From the NCBI GenBank assembly GCA_028277985.1, contig JANQFG010000103.1, forward strand, positions 18,130 through 82,129: a DNA stretch of 64,000 nucleotides. Reading direction: 5' to 3'. The notes under the pieces were generated by a model that was not told the origin of the DNA, made no database searches, and saw only the letters and a list, made by a program, of their open reading frames with translations. A program made the translations under genes and the position numbers. Positions 47,855 to 56,370 of the stretch are shown piece by piece. Each line of letters begins with the position of its first letter. Within the stretch, counting starts at the first letter, position 1. The DNA comes from a bacterium. GTDB lineage: Bacteria > Desulfobacterota > DSWW01.

Positions 47855-48943
47855 CTATAGGGTCAGCCGGTGCATGATCGCCCCGTCCGCCTCCAGAGGA
47901 ATCACCTTCAGAAGCTCGAGGGACGCTGCATCGTACACGCTGATGTCCGGGCCGGCAGGGCCGACGTAGACCTTCTTGCCGTCAGAGGAAAGCACGACGC
48001 TATAATTGGTGCCCGTCTCCGTTTCGACCCAGCTCACGGTTTTGCCGGTCTTCGCATCGATCTTGATCAGCTCGTCCATCACCGAATAGATGTACTTCTT
48101 GTCCGGGCTCAGGATATTGGAGTATGCCATCCAGAGGTCCTTGCCCGGCAGCGTCCAGGCCCGGCCCTTGTTACGGTCGATGAGCAGATACCCGAGACGG
48201 ATGTTGATACCCTCTCCGGTGAAGTACTGGAATACGGATATACCGTGGTCCCCGGGGGTAATGCCGTGAAAACCGGCAGCGTAGTTCTTCGGGTCTTCGT
48301 CTCCTTCGGGGTTGAACATGTTGAGGATGACTTCGTACTTGCCCGTTTTGATGTTGATCCTGAAGATGTCATACCCCGTGAGGATGAGATGGTCCGGATC
48401 ACTTCGGATGTTCATGACCTGGCTTACATTGTACGGGATCTCGAAACTCCGGATCACCTTCTTTGCCTCCAGATCGTAGACGACCAGCTGGGGGGGCAGA
48501 AGATTCAGCCTGGGGATGTTCTGTTTCTTCTTGTAAATGCCACAGCTCAAGTACATGGTCTTGCCATCCTCTGTCACACAGAATCCCGACACCAGTACTT
48601 TGCTCAGATCCGTGGAGAACTTGAGGGTATCCACGAGCTCCATGGTCTCGGTATCGATCACCAGGATTTGGTGCCCGGAGCTCATGTAGTACCGTTTCTT
48701 GTCCGGAGAGAATTTTGCCCCCAGAATGAAATCCTCGTGTGGAATGGTTTTGATCACCGTATCCGTCTTCCCATCGATGATATGGCAGGCATTGCCCACG
48801 GCCGTATAGATGTAGTCCTTCCCAGGGAGGGCAACGCCTGTTTCCATTTCACCCGGATCGGCCCTTTCCTCTTGCTTACTGCAGGAAGCCGTCATCACCG
48901 CGCACAATAGAGCCAAACAGCAAGCAGTGATTCTCATTTTCAT
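47855..48943 (-). CDS. qhpB: Quinohemoprotein amine dehydrogenase beta subunit
   Basis: A 362-residue seven-bladed beta-propeller protein with a lipoprotein-like signal (LCAVMTASC, Cys21). YVGP/YMSS blade motifs (for example FSPDKKRYYMSSG, LSPDKKYIYSVMD, SSDGKKVYVGPAG) match the beta subunit of QHNDH, which covers the gamma subunit and helps form the active site. GAGGAG lies before the ATG at 48943, 11 bases after the gamma gene's stop. Alone it would be only a generic propeller; the neighbouring alpha and gamma genes make the call firm. Confidence 0.9.
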   Translation of the reverse strand: MKMRITACCLALLCAVMTASCSKQEERADPGEMETGVALPGKDYIYTAVGNACHIIDGKTDTVIKTIPHEDFILGAKFSPDKKRYYMSSGHQILVIDTETMELVDTLKFSTDLSKVLVSGFCVTEDGKTMYLSCGIYKKKQNIPRLNLLPPQLVVYDLEAKKVIRSFEIPYNVSQVMNIRSDPDHLILTGYDIFRINIKTGKYEVILNMFNPEGDEDPKNYAAGFHGITPGDHGISVFQYFTGEGINIRLGYLLIDRNKGRAWTLPGKDLWMAYSNILSPDKKYIYSVMDELIKIDAKTGKTVSWVETETGTNYSVVLSSDGKKVYVGPAGPDISVYDAASLELLKVIPLEADGAIMHRLTL

Positions 48944-48954
48944 GGGGTTCTCCT

Positions 48955-49284
48955 CTATCTCTTGATAACGAAATCGAGCTTTTTCCAGTCCCTTTCCACT
49001 GCCAGGCACTGGTTGTGAAATCCCGGGAAATTGGTGATTCCGTCAGGCGTTTGTGCAGGCCACCAGCAGGGACCCGAACAGAAGGCGAAATCCCTGGCGC
49101 TGGATACGCAATTCCCGATGGGCGACGTGGGCCGTGGATTCGTCTCCCAGCCGGTATCAAATACCGTGGTACAGCCGATGGGCATCATCGTTGTGATGTC
49201 CCCATCATCCGCCATGCCGAAAACCTCTTCGTTTTCTAACGCCTTGGCCCGCCTGTTCACCGGTTTTATCCGCTTCTTCTTCAT
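48955..49284 (-). CDS. qhpC: Quinohemoprotein amine dehydrogenase gamma subunit (CTQ-bearing)
   Basis: A 109-residue protein with a 31-residue leader and a cysteine-rich core. All residues that form the internal cross-links of the Paracoccus/Pseudomonas gamma subunit are in register: Cys38-Glu47, Cys59-Asp65 and Cys73-Asp81 for the three thioethers, and Cys69-Trp75 for cysteine tryptophylquinone (GCTTVFDTGWE and FCSGPCWWPAQTPD). The only difference is one residue inserted between Glu47 and Cys59. The protein carries the catalytic cofactor for oxidising primary amines to aldehydes in the periplasm. ATG at 49284 with GGAGGAAG. The leader lacks a normal signal peptide, as in the known system where a dedicated exporter and protease are used. 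Confidence 0.95.
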   Translation of the reverse strand: MKKKRIKPVNRRAKALENEEVFGMADDGDITTMMPIGCTTVFDTGWETNPRPTSPIGNCVSSARDFAFCSGPCWWPAQTPDGITNFPGFHNQCLAVERDWKKLDFVIKR

Positions 49285-49339
49285 CTGTGCTTCCTCCTTA
49301 CCTGTTTTGCGCAGACCGGCTCTCATTTGCTGTGCATAG

Positions 49340-51037
49340 CTACTTCATATGCGGAACAAAATCCGGCACCACAACCGCCAGCAGGGATCTGCCTTTGAAC
49401 TCTTTGCCGTCTTCAGTAAAGGCAGCCCCGATCGCAATCAGGCCTGTCCCCTGCACGTGCTGTATCCTCTCCTTGATCGGGGCATAGGTAGTAACAGGCG
49501 TATACAATCCGTTCTCCACCGTTGTGTTCAGGTATTTCAGATCCTCATCCGTTTCCCTGCCGAACTTGGGATAGACTCCTGCAAGTCTCAACCCCTTCAT
49601 CAAGGTGGATACCGACGTATCTTCCTCTTCCAGCCACCACCTGGCGTCGACCGGTTCGAGGATCAGGTCGTCTTCGGTGTCCGCCTTCCCGTCCTTGCCG
49701 AAATCCACTGCCCGGGCAACAAACTGCACCCCCTGCGGTGGGTAGGCAGGACCTCCTGCCACCCTTGCCCGGCCGATTGCCGGAAAGATCTTGATCCCAT
49801 CGATATGGTCATAGAGAATGATCGGATGCTCGAGACGAGCGCCTTTCACACCGACAGTCACCGGCCCCGGTTCAGCCTCCGCGGAGACTTCAACGCTGAG
49901 AGCGATTTCCGAATGATCCGCTTTGTTGATCTTCTTTGCCACCACATGAGGGGATGAGAAAGAAATGTCAGAGGGCTGAACCCCGCTTGTGAGGTTCACA
50001 CCCACGATTCGCAGGTCCTGCAATCCTCCGGTGCTCGTGGCAAGGCTTTGGGGAAAAGCAGCGATGATCCTGGATGTCTTCTCGACCTTGAAGAACGATT
50101 CATTTCCAAACGCATTCCTGTCCTGGATCACATCCCACCACTTACCCGTGAACCCCATGTCTTCGGCATCTAGGTCAAACACTCCCTCTATTCGGGCTTC
50201 GGTGCCGGATGTTGTCATTGCGAATCTCAGATGATACCCCGCGTAGAGTGTGCCGGTGCCTTGGAGTGTCGAGGCGCTACCGTTCTCGTAGGCAAGGCGT
50301 TTTTCAATGAGGTATTCGTCTTTCCCTTTTTCCGGATCAGGGCTGAACCGGTAGCTTCCCGTATAGTAGCCTTTACCGGGTTGATATCCGGCCACGGTCC
50401 ACTCACCGCTCAGATCAGGATCGGTCCTGCTTGCCATCCACTGCCGCCACTCGGCACTCTCAAAGGGGAACATCTTGGACAACGGCTCGATCAGATCCTC
50501 GAATTCCTTGGGCCAGTTCATTTCCCGCATTTGCGCGACTGAAGTAGGGTAATATGCCAGGTGCATGGTCCTCGTCTCCGACCACTGGGCGGGCGTATTT
50601 CTATGTGACGCCATCTTGCCCCAGGTATGACAGCGCACGCACGCGGTAAACATCCTTTTCTCCAGGTCGTTCTTCGGGATCTCCCGGTACTGGCTGTTCT
50701 CGTCGCTGTTGATATAGGCCACCTCCGCCATTTCCTTGGGACTCAGACACAGGTACCATGAGAGCTCCTTGATGACAGGATGAAACCCATCGTCTTCGAG
50801 TGCGAGATCATTGAGGCGGATCATCCGGTCCACCACGTTTATCCACTCCTCAGGAGTCTTTCGGGTTTCTTCGATTACCTCTATCCTCCCCTGTTGATCA
50901 GGTTTGTGACAGGCCGAGCACTTCGCAATGACCAGGGAATCTCGAGGAAAGGCTGTTTGACCCCAGACCGGATGTGATGCGGAGAGAATCACACACAGCG
51001 CGACAACCAGATGAGTTGTTTGCTTCACAATGTTCAT
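49340..51037 (-). CDS. qhpA: Quinohemoprotein amine dehydrogenase alpha subunit (diheme)
   Basis: A 565-residue periplasmic protein with a Sec signal peptide (to about residue 26). The N-terminal diheme cytochrome c domain has CSACH (40-44) and CVRCH (133-137); then come beta-barrel domains. WTVAGYQPGKGYYTG and FTGKWWDVIQDRNAFG are family landmarks. It takes electrons from the CTQ of the gamma subunit. ATG 51037 with GGGAGG. First gene of the operon, 55 bases before qhpC. In described systems qhpD (radical SAM maturase) lies between these genes; here nothing does. Confidence 0.94.
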   Translation of the reverse strand: MNIVKQTTHLVVALCVILSASHPVWGQTAFPRDSLVIAKCSACHKPDQQGRIEVIEETRKTPEEWINVVDRMIRLNDLALEDDGFHPVIKELSWYLCLSPKEMAEVAYINSDENSQYREIPKNDLEKRMFTACVRCHTWGKMASHRNTPAQWSETRTMHLAYYPTSVAQMREMNWPKEFEDLIEPLSKMFPFESAEWRQWMASRTDPDLSGEWTVAGYQPGKGYYTGSYRFSPDPEKGKDEYLIEKRLAYENGSASTLQGTGTLYAGYHLRFAMTTSGTEARIEGVFDLDAEDMGFTGKWWDVIQDRNAFGNESFFKVEKTSRIIAAFPQSLATSTGGLQDLRIVGVNLTSGVQPSDISFSSPHVVAKKINKADHSEIALSVEVSAEAEPGPVTVGVKGARLEHPIILYDHIDGIKIFPAIGRARVAGGPAYPPQGVQFVARAVDFGKDGKADTEDDLILEPVDARWWLEEEDTSVSTLMKGLRLAGVYPKFGRETDEDLKYLNTTVENGLYTPVTTYAPIKERIQHVQGTGLIAIGAAFTEDGKEFKGRSLLAVVVPDFVPHMK

Positions 51038-51302
51038 GAATTGTCCTCCCGTTGAAAGACGGCCTATCTGTTCATGCCGGTCAGAGGCTCTCTCCTGTGC
51101 CTCTATTCTCCCCTCTCCGGGGAAGGCTCACCGCCGTCGAAGATAGCGTTCTTCTCACGTCAAAACAAGTTCCGCAAATGCGCCGTCCTATTTCCGCACC
51201 GAACCGCTATGCGCCGGGAAAGCACGCTGAGAACTCTTCCCGTCCAGCTTCTAACGGGTTGCTCAACCCCACGGCACGTTGCCTGGATCGGGTTCGACTG
51301 TA
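51038..51302 (-). promoter_or_regulatory. Long qhp leader region
   Basis: If the promoter at 51309-51336 is right, the qhpA mRNA has an untranslated leader of about 265 bases. It can form short hairpins, for example GAGGC/GCCTC near the ribosome binding site, but no known riboswitch is recognised. Confidence 0.3.
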
Positions 51303-51308
51303 TTATTG

Positions 51309-51342
51309 ATTGTACGAAAAGTTGGATATTGTCCAATTTATT
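51309..51342 (-). promoter_or_regulatory. qhp promoter with overlapping TetR operator
   Basis: On the minus strand TTGGAC (51331-51336) and TACAAT (51309-51314) are 16 bases apart. The dyad TTGGATATTGTCCAA (51322-51336) covers the -35 box and part of the spacer, ideal for repression. The same dyad pattern precedes the TetR gene. Confidence 0.55.
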
Positions 51343-51505
51343 GCATCCCGACCTCTCCTGTCAAGATATTCTTCCACTTTTCTAGGCGGGGGGAGGGGGA
51401 GGGACGGGCGTATGCTCTCTTTCTCGTCTGACCGAGTGAAATCGGTGATCGCAACGTGATCAGGCTCCAGCGCCTTTCCTGGCGCTGAGCGCTACGCCCT
51501 GCGCA

Positions 51506-51542
51506 CAAAAAGAAAGGGCGACCTCGTAACTCGAAGTCGCCC
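51506..51542 (-). terminator. Rho-independent terminator of the PEP-CTERM gene
   Basis: An eleven-base-pair stem (51516-51526 with 51532-51542, one wobble) has a five-base loop. On the minus strand it is followed by TTTCTTTTT (51507-51515). It lies 38 bases after the stop of the PEP-CTERM gene. Confidence 0.9.
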
Positions 51543-51579
51543 CTCATCTATTTCGTATCTGAAAGGATCGCGTCCCTTC

Positions 51580-52269
51580 TCAGTCTGCCTTCACCCTCAT
51601 GCGCCCCAGGCCCCTGCCGATCACGGCCAGGCCGAGGAGACCCGATCCCAGAAGCAGCACGGATGTCGGCTCGGGAACGGCTTTGATGGATTCTGCGTGG
51701 GTCACGACATCGCAGAAATCGCCGTCGCCATCCATGTCGCCGGCGAAGACGTAGGTCCCATCATCGAGGTTATAGGCCAGAAGGGCCGTCTCACCACCCG
51801 GGTTCGTGTCCGCATCTGAGAAGAGGTAATTCCCTCCGCTCTCGATGAAGAACCCGAACGAGCTCCCCGTAAAACCGAATGTCTGCATCTCGGGGACAGA
51901 ATAATCGCCGTCATCGAAATACTGGATCACGGCTACATCACCGTTGAAGCTGACAATCGCCCTCGCCTCGGGCGTATCGCCTACGTCGAAGATCTCTACG
52001 AGATCACCCCCGGCCAATGAATACAGCCCGAATGCGATCCCGTCTGCAAAGTCCTCCCGATAAAACGTTACGTTCGTACCGGTGGAGCCTTCCGTGAGTC
52101 CCCATGCGTCGGGCATCCGCAGCTGGTCCGTCACAACGTCGAGGGTCCAGCCCTGGGAATGAAAAAAGTCCTGCAGACAATCTCCGGCCGGAACGATCGG
52201 CAGGGCCGCCGCACTACCTGCGAATACCAGGATTCCGATGACCGACAACAGCAGACTCTTCCTTATCAT
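51580..52269 (-). CDS. PEP-CTERM sorting domain protein
   Basis: A 229-residue exported protein with an N-terminal signal peptide (to about residue 22) and a C-terminal VPEPTSVLLLGSGLLGLA - RGLGRMR tail: the PEP motif, a hydrophobic helix and basic residues recognised by exosortase. The middle is acidic and low in cysteine (DADTNPGG, GDMDGDGDFCD), suggesting calcium binding. It is probably a surface or biofilm-matrix protein. It is monocistronic, with a clear promoter upstream and terminator downstream; no exosortase is in the window. Confidence 0.88.
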   Translation of the reverse strand: MIRKSLLLSVIGILVFAGSAAALPIVPAGDCLQDFFHSQGWTLDVVTDQLRMPDAWGLTEGSTGTNVTFYREDFADGIAFGLYSLAGGDLVEIFDVGDTPEARAIVSFNGDVAVIQYFDDGDYSVPEMQTFGFTGSSFGFFIESGGNYLFSDADTNPGGETALLAYNLDDGTYVFAGDMDGDGDFCDVVTHAESIKAVPEPTSVLLLGSGLLGLAVIGRGLGRMRVKAD

Positions 52270-52380
52270 TCCCCAATGCCCCCCTTTTCATTCCCGGCGA
52301 CGGTACCTATCGAGCGACCGCGTGCCTTTCCCGCTGATGGTTCGTTTGATATGCTTATGCCTAACCCTTCGAAATTAAAA

Positions 52381-52409
52381 AGTTAATCTAGACAAATGTT
52401 GTTTGTCAA
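52381..52409 (-). promoter_or_regulatory. Promoter of the PEP-CTERM gene
   Basis: On the minus strand TTGACA (52404-52409) and TTAACT (52381-52386) are 17 bases apart, followed by AT-rich sequence. GACAAA/TTTGTC (52391-52407) forms an inverted repeat over the -35 and spacer, a possible operator. Confidence 0.55.
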
Positions 52410-52470
52410 CATCCCATTTCCATATGGGGAAAGGGGGAGATTCTGCAACCGCGATGCCAAGAAGAGAACC

Positions 52471-52596
52471 GTGGGTTGCGGGATACGTTGCGAGGGGTTA
52501 TACCCCCGAAAACAGTACGAAAACAGGGGAACGCCCTCCAAAGGCGGCTGGTTGGTATCCCCATGAACGGGGCAAGTCAGGGCGAAGGGAATGCCC
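52471..52596 (+). ncRNA. Candidate structured RNA, perhaps a group II intron 5' fragment
   Basis: Four hairpins follow in series: GGGG-TTATA-CCCC (52494-52506), CGCC/GGCG (52532-52547), CCCC/GGGG (52559-52572) and GGGC/GCCC (52580-52595). The unpaired segments contain GAAAACAG and GGCAAGTCAG, reminiscent of group II intron domain I. No domain V, no intron protein gene and no boundary can be shown. It lies about 240 bases before the FmdE-like gene and could also be a leader element. Confidence 0.3.
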
Positions 52597-52838
52597 AAAA
52601 AGGGAAAAACATTTCCTATCCTCCCCCCTTCAAGACCGTCGTGAAGACAAGACTGGAAGAGAATTTCACTGTATGAGGTGCCCGCTTCAATGTTCCTGAG
52701 CCATACCCCGAGAACCGAAATTCTCTGGGTTTACGCTTGAAAATCAACCGCTTAAGTTGGCCGGATGCTATGCTGGCTTCCCTGGATAAAACGAATCGCC
52801 TTGCATTGTTCTTACGTCGAAGAAGAAAGGAAACCAAT

Positions 52839-53417
52839 ATGGACCAGCCAAGTCATCATTCTTCGAGAATTCGCTGTATTCACGCGCACAATCGGAACAG
52901 GGCAATGATCGTCCTTGTTCTTGCCGCAACGGTGTTGATCAATGTGCCTCCCGCCGAATCCGGCCCACCGAGTGTTGAAATCGATGCCTTTCTGGAACGG
53001 TTTCACGGTCATACCTGTGCGGGATCATTGATGGGCCTCCGTCTTGGCCTGGCAGCAAAAGAGGCCCTGAAAGCTACCGGAAAACTGAAGGCCAAGACCT
53101 TCCTCCTCGCCTGTCCGGTGGACGGAATCCAGGTAAGTACGGGCGCTACCTACGGGAACAAAGCCTTGGAGGTTGAAGACCGCAACGAACTGATATTGAT
53201 TTTGACCGAGGTCGAAAGCGGCCGGCGGGTAGAAGCCGGCTTGACAGAAGGAGCCCTGGACAAAGGCAGGAGTTTTCGTGAACTCTCCAGGAAGGCCCGT
53301 TCTTACCCTACAGGATCACCTGAACAGGTGCGTTTCAAGAATGAGATTGACGCTATCCTCGACTGGTTCCGTACGGCCCCGGACTCAGAGGTGGTGACCA
53401 TTCGAACTTTGAAGTAA
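52839..53417 (+). CDS. FmdE-like protein (exported)
   Basis: A 192-residue protein. A hydrophobic N-terminal segment (IVLVLAATVLINVPPA) suggests export. The rest matches the FmdE family: FHGHTCAGSLMGLRLG, then LACPVDGIQVSTGATYGN. The GHxC motif and the conserved Cys bind a metal (zinc in structures of relatives). FmdE was named after the tungsten/molybdenum formylmethanofuran dehydrogenase operon, but most members have other, unknown roles. ATG at 52839 with AAGGAAA upstream. It converges on the flavoprotein/ferredoxin set, so a joint function is only possible. Confidence 0.82.
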   Translation: MDQPSHHSSRIRCIHAHNRNRAMIVLVLAATVLINVPPAESGPPSVEIDAFLERFHGHTCAGSLMGLRLGLAAKEALKATGKLKAKTFLLACPVDGIQVSTGATYGNKALEVEDRNELILILTEVESGRRVEAGLTEGALDKGRSFRELSRKARSYPTGSPEQVRFKNEIDAILDWFRTAPDSEVVTIRTLK

Positions 53418-53524
53418 GCTCCCCCACTGCTGAGATGGTACCCCTGCAGAGTCGCTGCCTTGGGCCTGTGCTGAGGGCCAGGCTTGCATGGTGGACAAAG
53501 ACAGTCGTCTGCCTGAGACCTGTG

Positions 53525-53761
53525 CTACAGGGAGAGCCCATTGTTGTTCCATGGAGAGACCTTGTTCTCACGATGGAACGGATCGACATAGACCGCGTTC
53601 GCAGGGCAGTTCAACTCACAGGTAAAGCAGGTCTGGCAGTCTTCCAGATAGGCCACGTAGGCTTTCCGGGTCTCTTCGTTGAAACGCAGCACGTCTTTGG
53701 TGCAGCACTCGACACACGCGTAGCACCCGGTGCATTTCTGCGGATCGATGGTTTTGATCAT
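53525..53761 (-). CDS. Dicluster ferredoxin, AprB-like small electron-transfer subunit
   Basis: A 78-residue protein with two [4Fe-4S] motifs: CTGCYACVECC (Cys10, 13, 16, 20) and CQTCFTCELNC (Cys42, 45, 48, 52). Start ATG 53761 lies two bases after the TAG of the flavoprotein gene, so the two are translationally coupled. This pairing resembles APS reductase and related FAD/ferredoxin enzymes. It has no export signal of its own, so if the flavoprotein is Tat-exported the ferredoxin would have to travel with it. Confidence 0.9.
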   Translation of the reverse strand: MIKTIDPQKCTGCYACVECCTKDVLRFNEETRKAYVAYLEDCQTCFTCELNCPANAVYVDPFHRENKVSPWNNNGLSL

Positions 53762-53763
53762 GG

Positions 53764-55635
53764 CTATACGTCCTCTGTCGCAGGTTGGAGGGGATAGTTC
53801 TCCACCGGCACGCGCTCGAAGGAGATGACCGGTCGGTTGTCGGCTCCCTTGTTGAAGTTGATCCATTTCAGCCAATTCTTGTTGTCCATCTTCGGATACT
53901 CTTCGCGGTAGTGATTTTCCCGGGACTCTTTTCTTTCCAGTGAGGCGCGAAGAAACAATTCTGCACACAGCACCATGTTCCGGGTTTCATGATATTTGGC
54001 CAGTTCATGGGGGTCCGGGGCGGACATTTTCGGCAGGTCCCGGTCTCGAATGGCAATCACACGATCCAGGGCCTTGGTGAGTTCCTTCTCATTCTTCAGA
54101 ATGGAAACACGGGCCTTGAACACGATTTCCTGGAGTTTGCGTGTGACCTCATTGGGTGTCATACCGCCGTCCTCTGCCATGGGGGCTTTGGCTGCCGCAA
54201 TTCTCGCTTTGACAGTCGATGCGGGAAGTGTCACCTCACTGCGGCCCTCTATGTAGCGTGCGGCGTCCATTCCGGACTTTTCTCCCGACCACATGGCGCG
54301 GGCGCTTTCGCAGCCTTTCATTTTGCCCGGATCGGTGGAAAGGGTGATGCCGATGGCGTATAAGCCAGGCACATCGGTCATGCAGTTGACGTCCCCCTTG
54401 ACACAACCAATGATGGCGAAGGAGGCAGGAATCCATTGTCTGAGTTCGGATGCCGGGTCAAACCCGACCTCTTCCAACCGCTTGGCGTTCAGGCTCTGCC
54501 AGCAAGCATCCGGTGCAATGCCTTCGAAAATCCTTTTGCCGAGTACCTGGTAGAACAGGCTGGAATGGTCCAAATATATCGGCCCGCGCCCGGCTTCCAC
54601 TTCCTTGGACATGGCCCGGGTGGTCAGCTTGACATGGGCGACAGAACCGTTCTCCGGGTCATAGTTCCACATGAAATCCTCGTGTTTGCCGTTGAGGAAC
54701 CTACACCCGAATTGACCCATGAGACTGCCGCCTTCGAACCCGTAATTGACCGGATCGACGTCGAATGCGAAAAACTCCATATTGTTCAACGTGGCGCCCG
54801 CATGGTAGGCCAGCGCATATCCGTCGCCGGTCTGTACCTCCACAACGGCGTGCTGTCCCTTGAAGCTGCAAGAGCCGGTCCCCATGATGACCGCTCTGCT
54901 TTTGAATGCGACGGCATTGCCGGTGAGGCGATTGACTCCCACAGCGCCGGCAATGGCATCTCCTTCTTTGAGCAGTTCGGTGATCATGGTCTTGGAAAAA
55001 TAGCGGATATTGGGGAAACTCTGCATGCGCTCCGCAAGGGCACCGGTGACCGCGCGTCCGGCCCCCAGGCCCTTCTTGTTCCACTTCGGATTAAAAGTCA
55101 ATTTGATGTGCTTGTTGCCGTCAGTCTTGATCCGCCGCGGCGCCAGGGGAAATGCCGGTTCGTAAACCAACCCCCAGGATTCCAGTTTCTTCATCCGGGA
55201 GTAGGAGGTCTCAAGTAGATCGTCCCAGATGTCCTGGCGAAGGAGGTAGCCGCACCCTTCGCAGAGTTCCTTCAGCCACGCAAGTTTATCATCACCAGGC
55301 CACAGATAGGCCGTGCCGGCCAGCGTGTTGGCAGCGGCACTGGATTTTCCGATAGAGCCTTTATCTACAACGGCGATGTGTTCAACGCCCTGCTCAGCGG
55401 CGGTAATGGCCGCCCATAGCCCGGCAAAACCGCTGCCGATGATCAGAAGGTCCGTTTCGATGACCTCTCCGTCCGCGGGCCGTTCGGCTTTGATGTAAGA
55501 GCCGTCCGGTACATGTGGTTTGGCCTTGTCGGCACAACCGCTTACCACGGTGCCGACTGTCGAGACGGCCGCCGCTGCAGCGGCGGTATTTCTACCCTTC
55601 TTCAGGAATTCACGACGCGTAAGTTTCTGTTTCAT
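53764..55635 (-). CDS. Tat-exported FAD-dependent dehydrogenase (fumarate reductase/APS reductase-like flavoprotein)
   Basis: A 623-residue flavoprotein with a twin-arginine signal (TRREFLKKG) followed by an alanine-rich core and VVSGC (Cys34), possibly a Tat lipoprotein. The FAD site is LIIGSGFAGLWAA, then AVVDKGSIGKSSAAANTLAG. The later CSFKGQH, GDGYALAYHAGA and CESARAMWSGEKSGMDAARY segments match the succinate dehydrogenase/AprA superfamily, and the C-terminal helical domain has RRE-like charged residues. The substrate is unknown. ATG at 55635 with GAGGAAC is preferred; longer frames upstream are not protein-like. Middle gene of a membrane-protein, flavoprotein, ferredoxin set. Confidence 0.88.
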   Translation of the reverse strand: MKQKLTRREFLKKGRNTAAAAAAVSTVGTVVSGCADKAKPHVPDGSYIKAERPADGEVIETDLLIIGSGFAGLWAAITAAEQGVEHIAVVDKGSIGKSSAAANTLAGTAYLWPGDDKLAWLKELCEGCGYLLRQDIWDDLLETSYSRMKKLESWGLVYEPAFPLAPRRIKTDGNKHIKLTFNPKWNKKGLGAGRAVTGALAERMQSFPNIRYFSKTMITELLKEGDAIAGAVGVNRLTGNAVAFKSRAVIMGTGSCSFKGQHAVVEVQTGDGYALAYHAGATLNNMEFFAFDVDPVNYGFEGGSLMGQFGCRFLNGKHEDFMWNYDPENGSVAHVKLTTRAMSKEVEAGRGPIYLDHSSLFYQVLGKRIFEGIAPDACWQSLNAKRLEEVGFDPASELRQWIPASFAIIGCVKGDVNCMTDVPGLYAIGITLSTDPGKMKGCESARAMWSGEKSGMDAARYIEGRSEVTLPASTVKARIAAAKAPMAEDGGMTPNEVTRKLQEIVFKARVSILKNEKELTKALDRVIAIRDRDLPKMSAPDPHELAKYHETRNMVLCAELFLRASLERKESRENHYREEYPKMDNKNWLKWINFNKGADNRPVISFERVPVENYPLQPATEDV

Positions 55636-55724
55636 GGCGTGTTCCTCTCGTAAACGGTCGCCCATGCGTTGCGAAGATGAAGGTCGAAAACATGTCGCAG
55701 GCTTCCCGACAATGGGCCGTGGTA

Positions 55725-56144
55725 TCAGGCACGCCGTTGTCGAAAAGCGAGAGACCCGAGTAAGAGTCGGTGGATGACCCAGCAGGCAATGATCGGGGGC
55801 AGCATCATTTGAAGTTGCTTGGCGCCCAGATACAGGTAAAGCACGCCCAGTGCGGTAGCGATATCCACCAGATACAAGGTCTTCTTTTTCAACCGAAAGG
55901 ACAAGACAAAGTAGACCAGAAGCAGTGTGATCACCAGGGCGGTGGCGCCGTTGGAAAATTCGATATGGCCGGTTTGAAATGTCACGGCTTTGATTACCAT
56001 TCCCAGGAGATCGATGAATCCAACCTTCGATACGCTGGCTCCCATAAAACCTGCCGCAATCAGCCCGCCAACCACAGAGACCAGCAAGTAGCCGACTTTC
56101 GCCCACCGATACCCGATGAGCGGTGTTTCATGGTTTGCTGGCAT
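55725..56144 (-). CDS. Small membrane protein upstream of the flavoprotein
   Basis: A 139-residue protein with four hydrophobic segments (about 17-37, 42-60, 66-85, 95-120) and short charged loops. I do not recognise a family. GGGAGGAACT directly precedes the ATG at 56144. It is 90 bases upstream of the flavoprotein gene on the same strand and could be its membrane anchor or a quinone-interacting subunit, but it has no conserved His pairs for heme. Confidence 0.7.
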   Translation of the reverse strand: MPANHETPLIGYRWAKVGYLLVSVVGGLIAAGFMGASVSKVGFIDLLGMVIKAVTFQTGHIEFSNGATALVITLLLVYFVLSFRLKKKTLYLVDIATALGVLYLYLGAKQLQMMLPPIIACWVIHRLLLGSLAFRQRRA

Positions 56145-56370
56145 AGTTCCTCCCATCCGGTTGTTTCACCCGCTTCTCGGGCGGTGGTTTACGCCTGCCT
56201 CAATAAGGGTGATCCTGCAGCCATGCGATATATTCCTGAAATAGTGATCAATATTTTCGACATCTCATTTGCTCCCATGTAACGCACATTGGATTTCCAA
56301 CCTTTTGACATATTGAACACGGCTTTACAAGCTGCTTCCAGCACGATTCCGGCAGTACTCCAGCTAGAGA

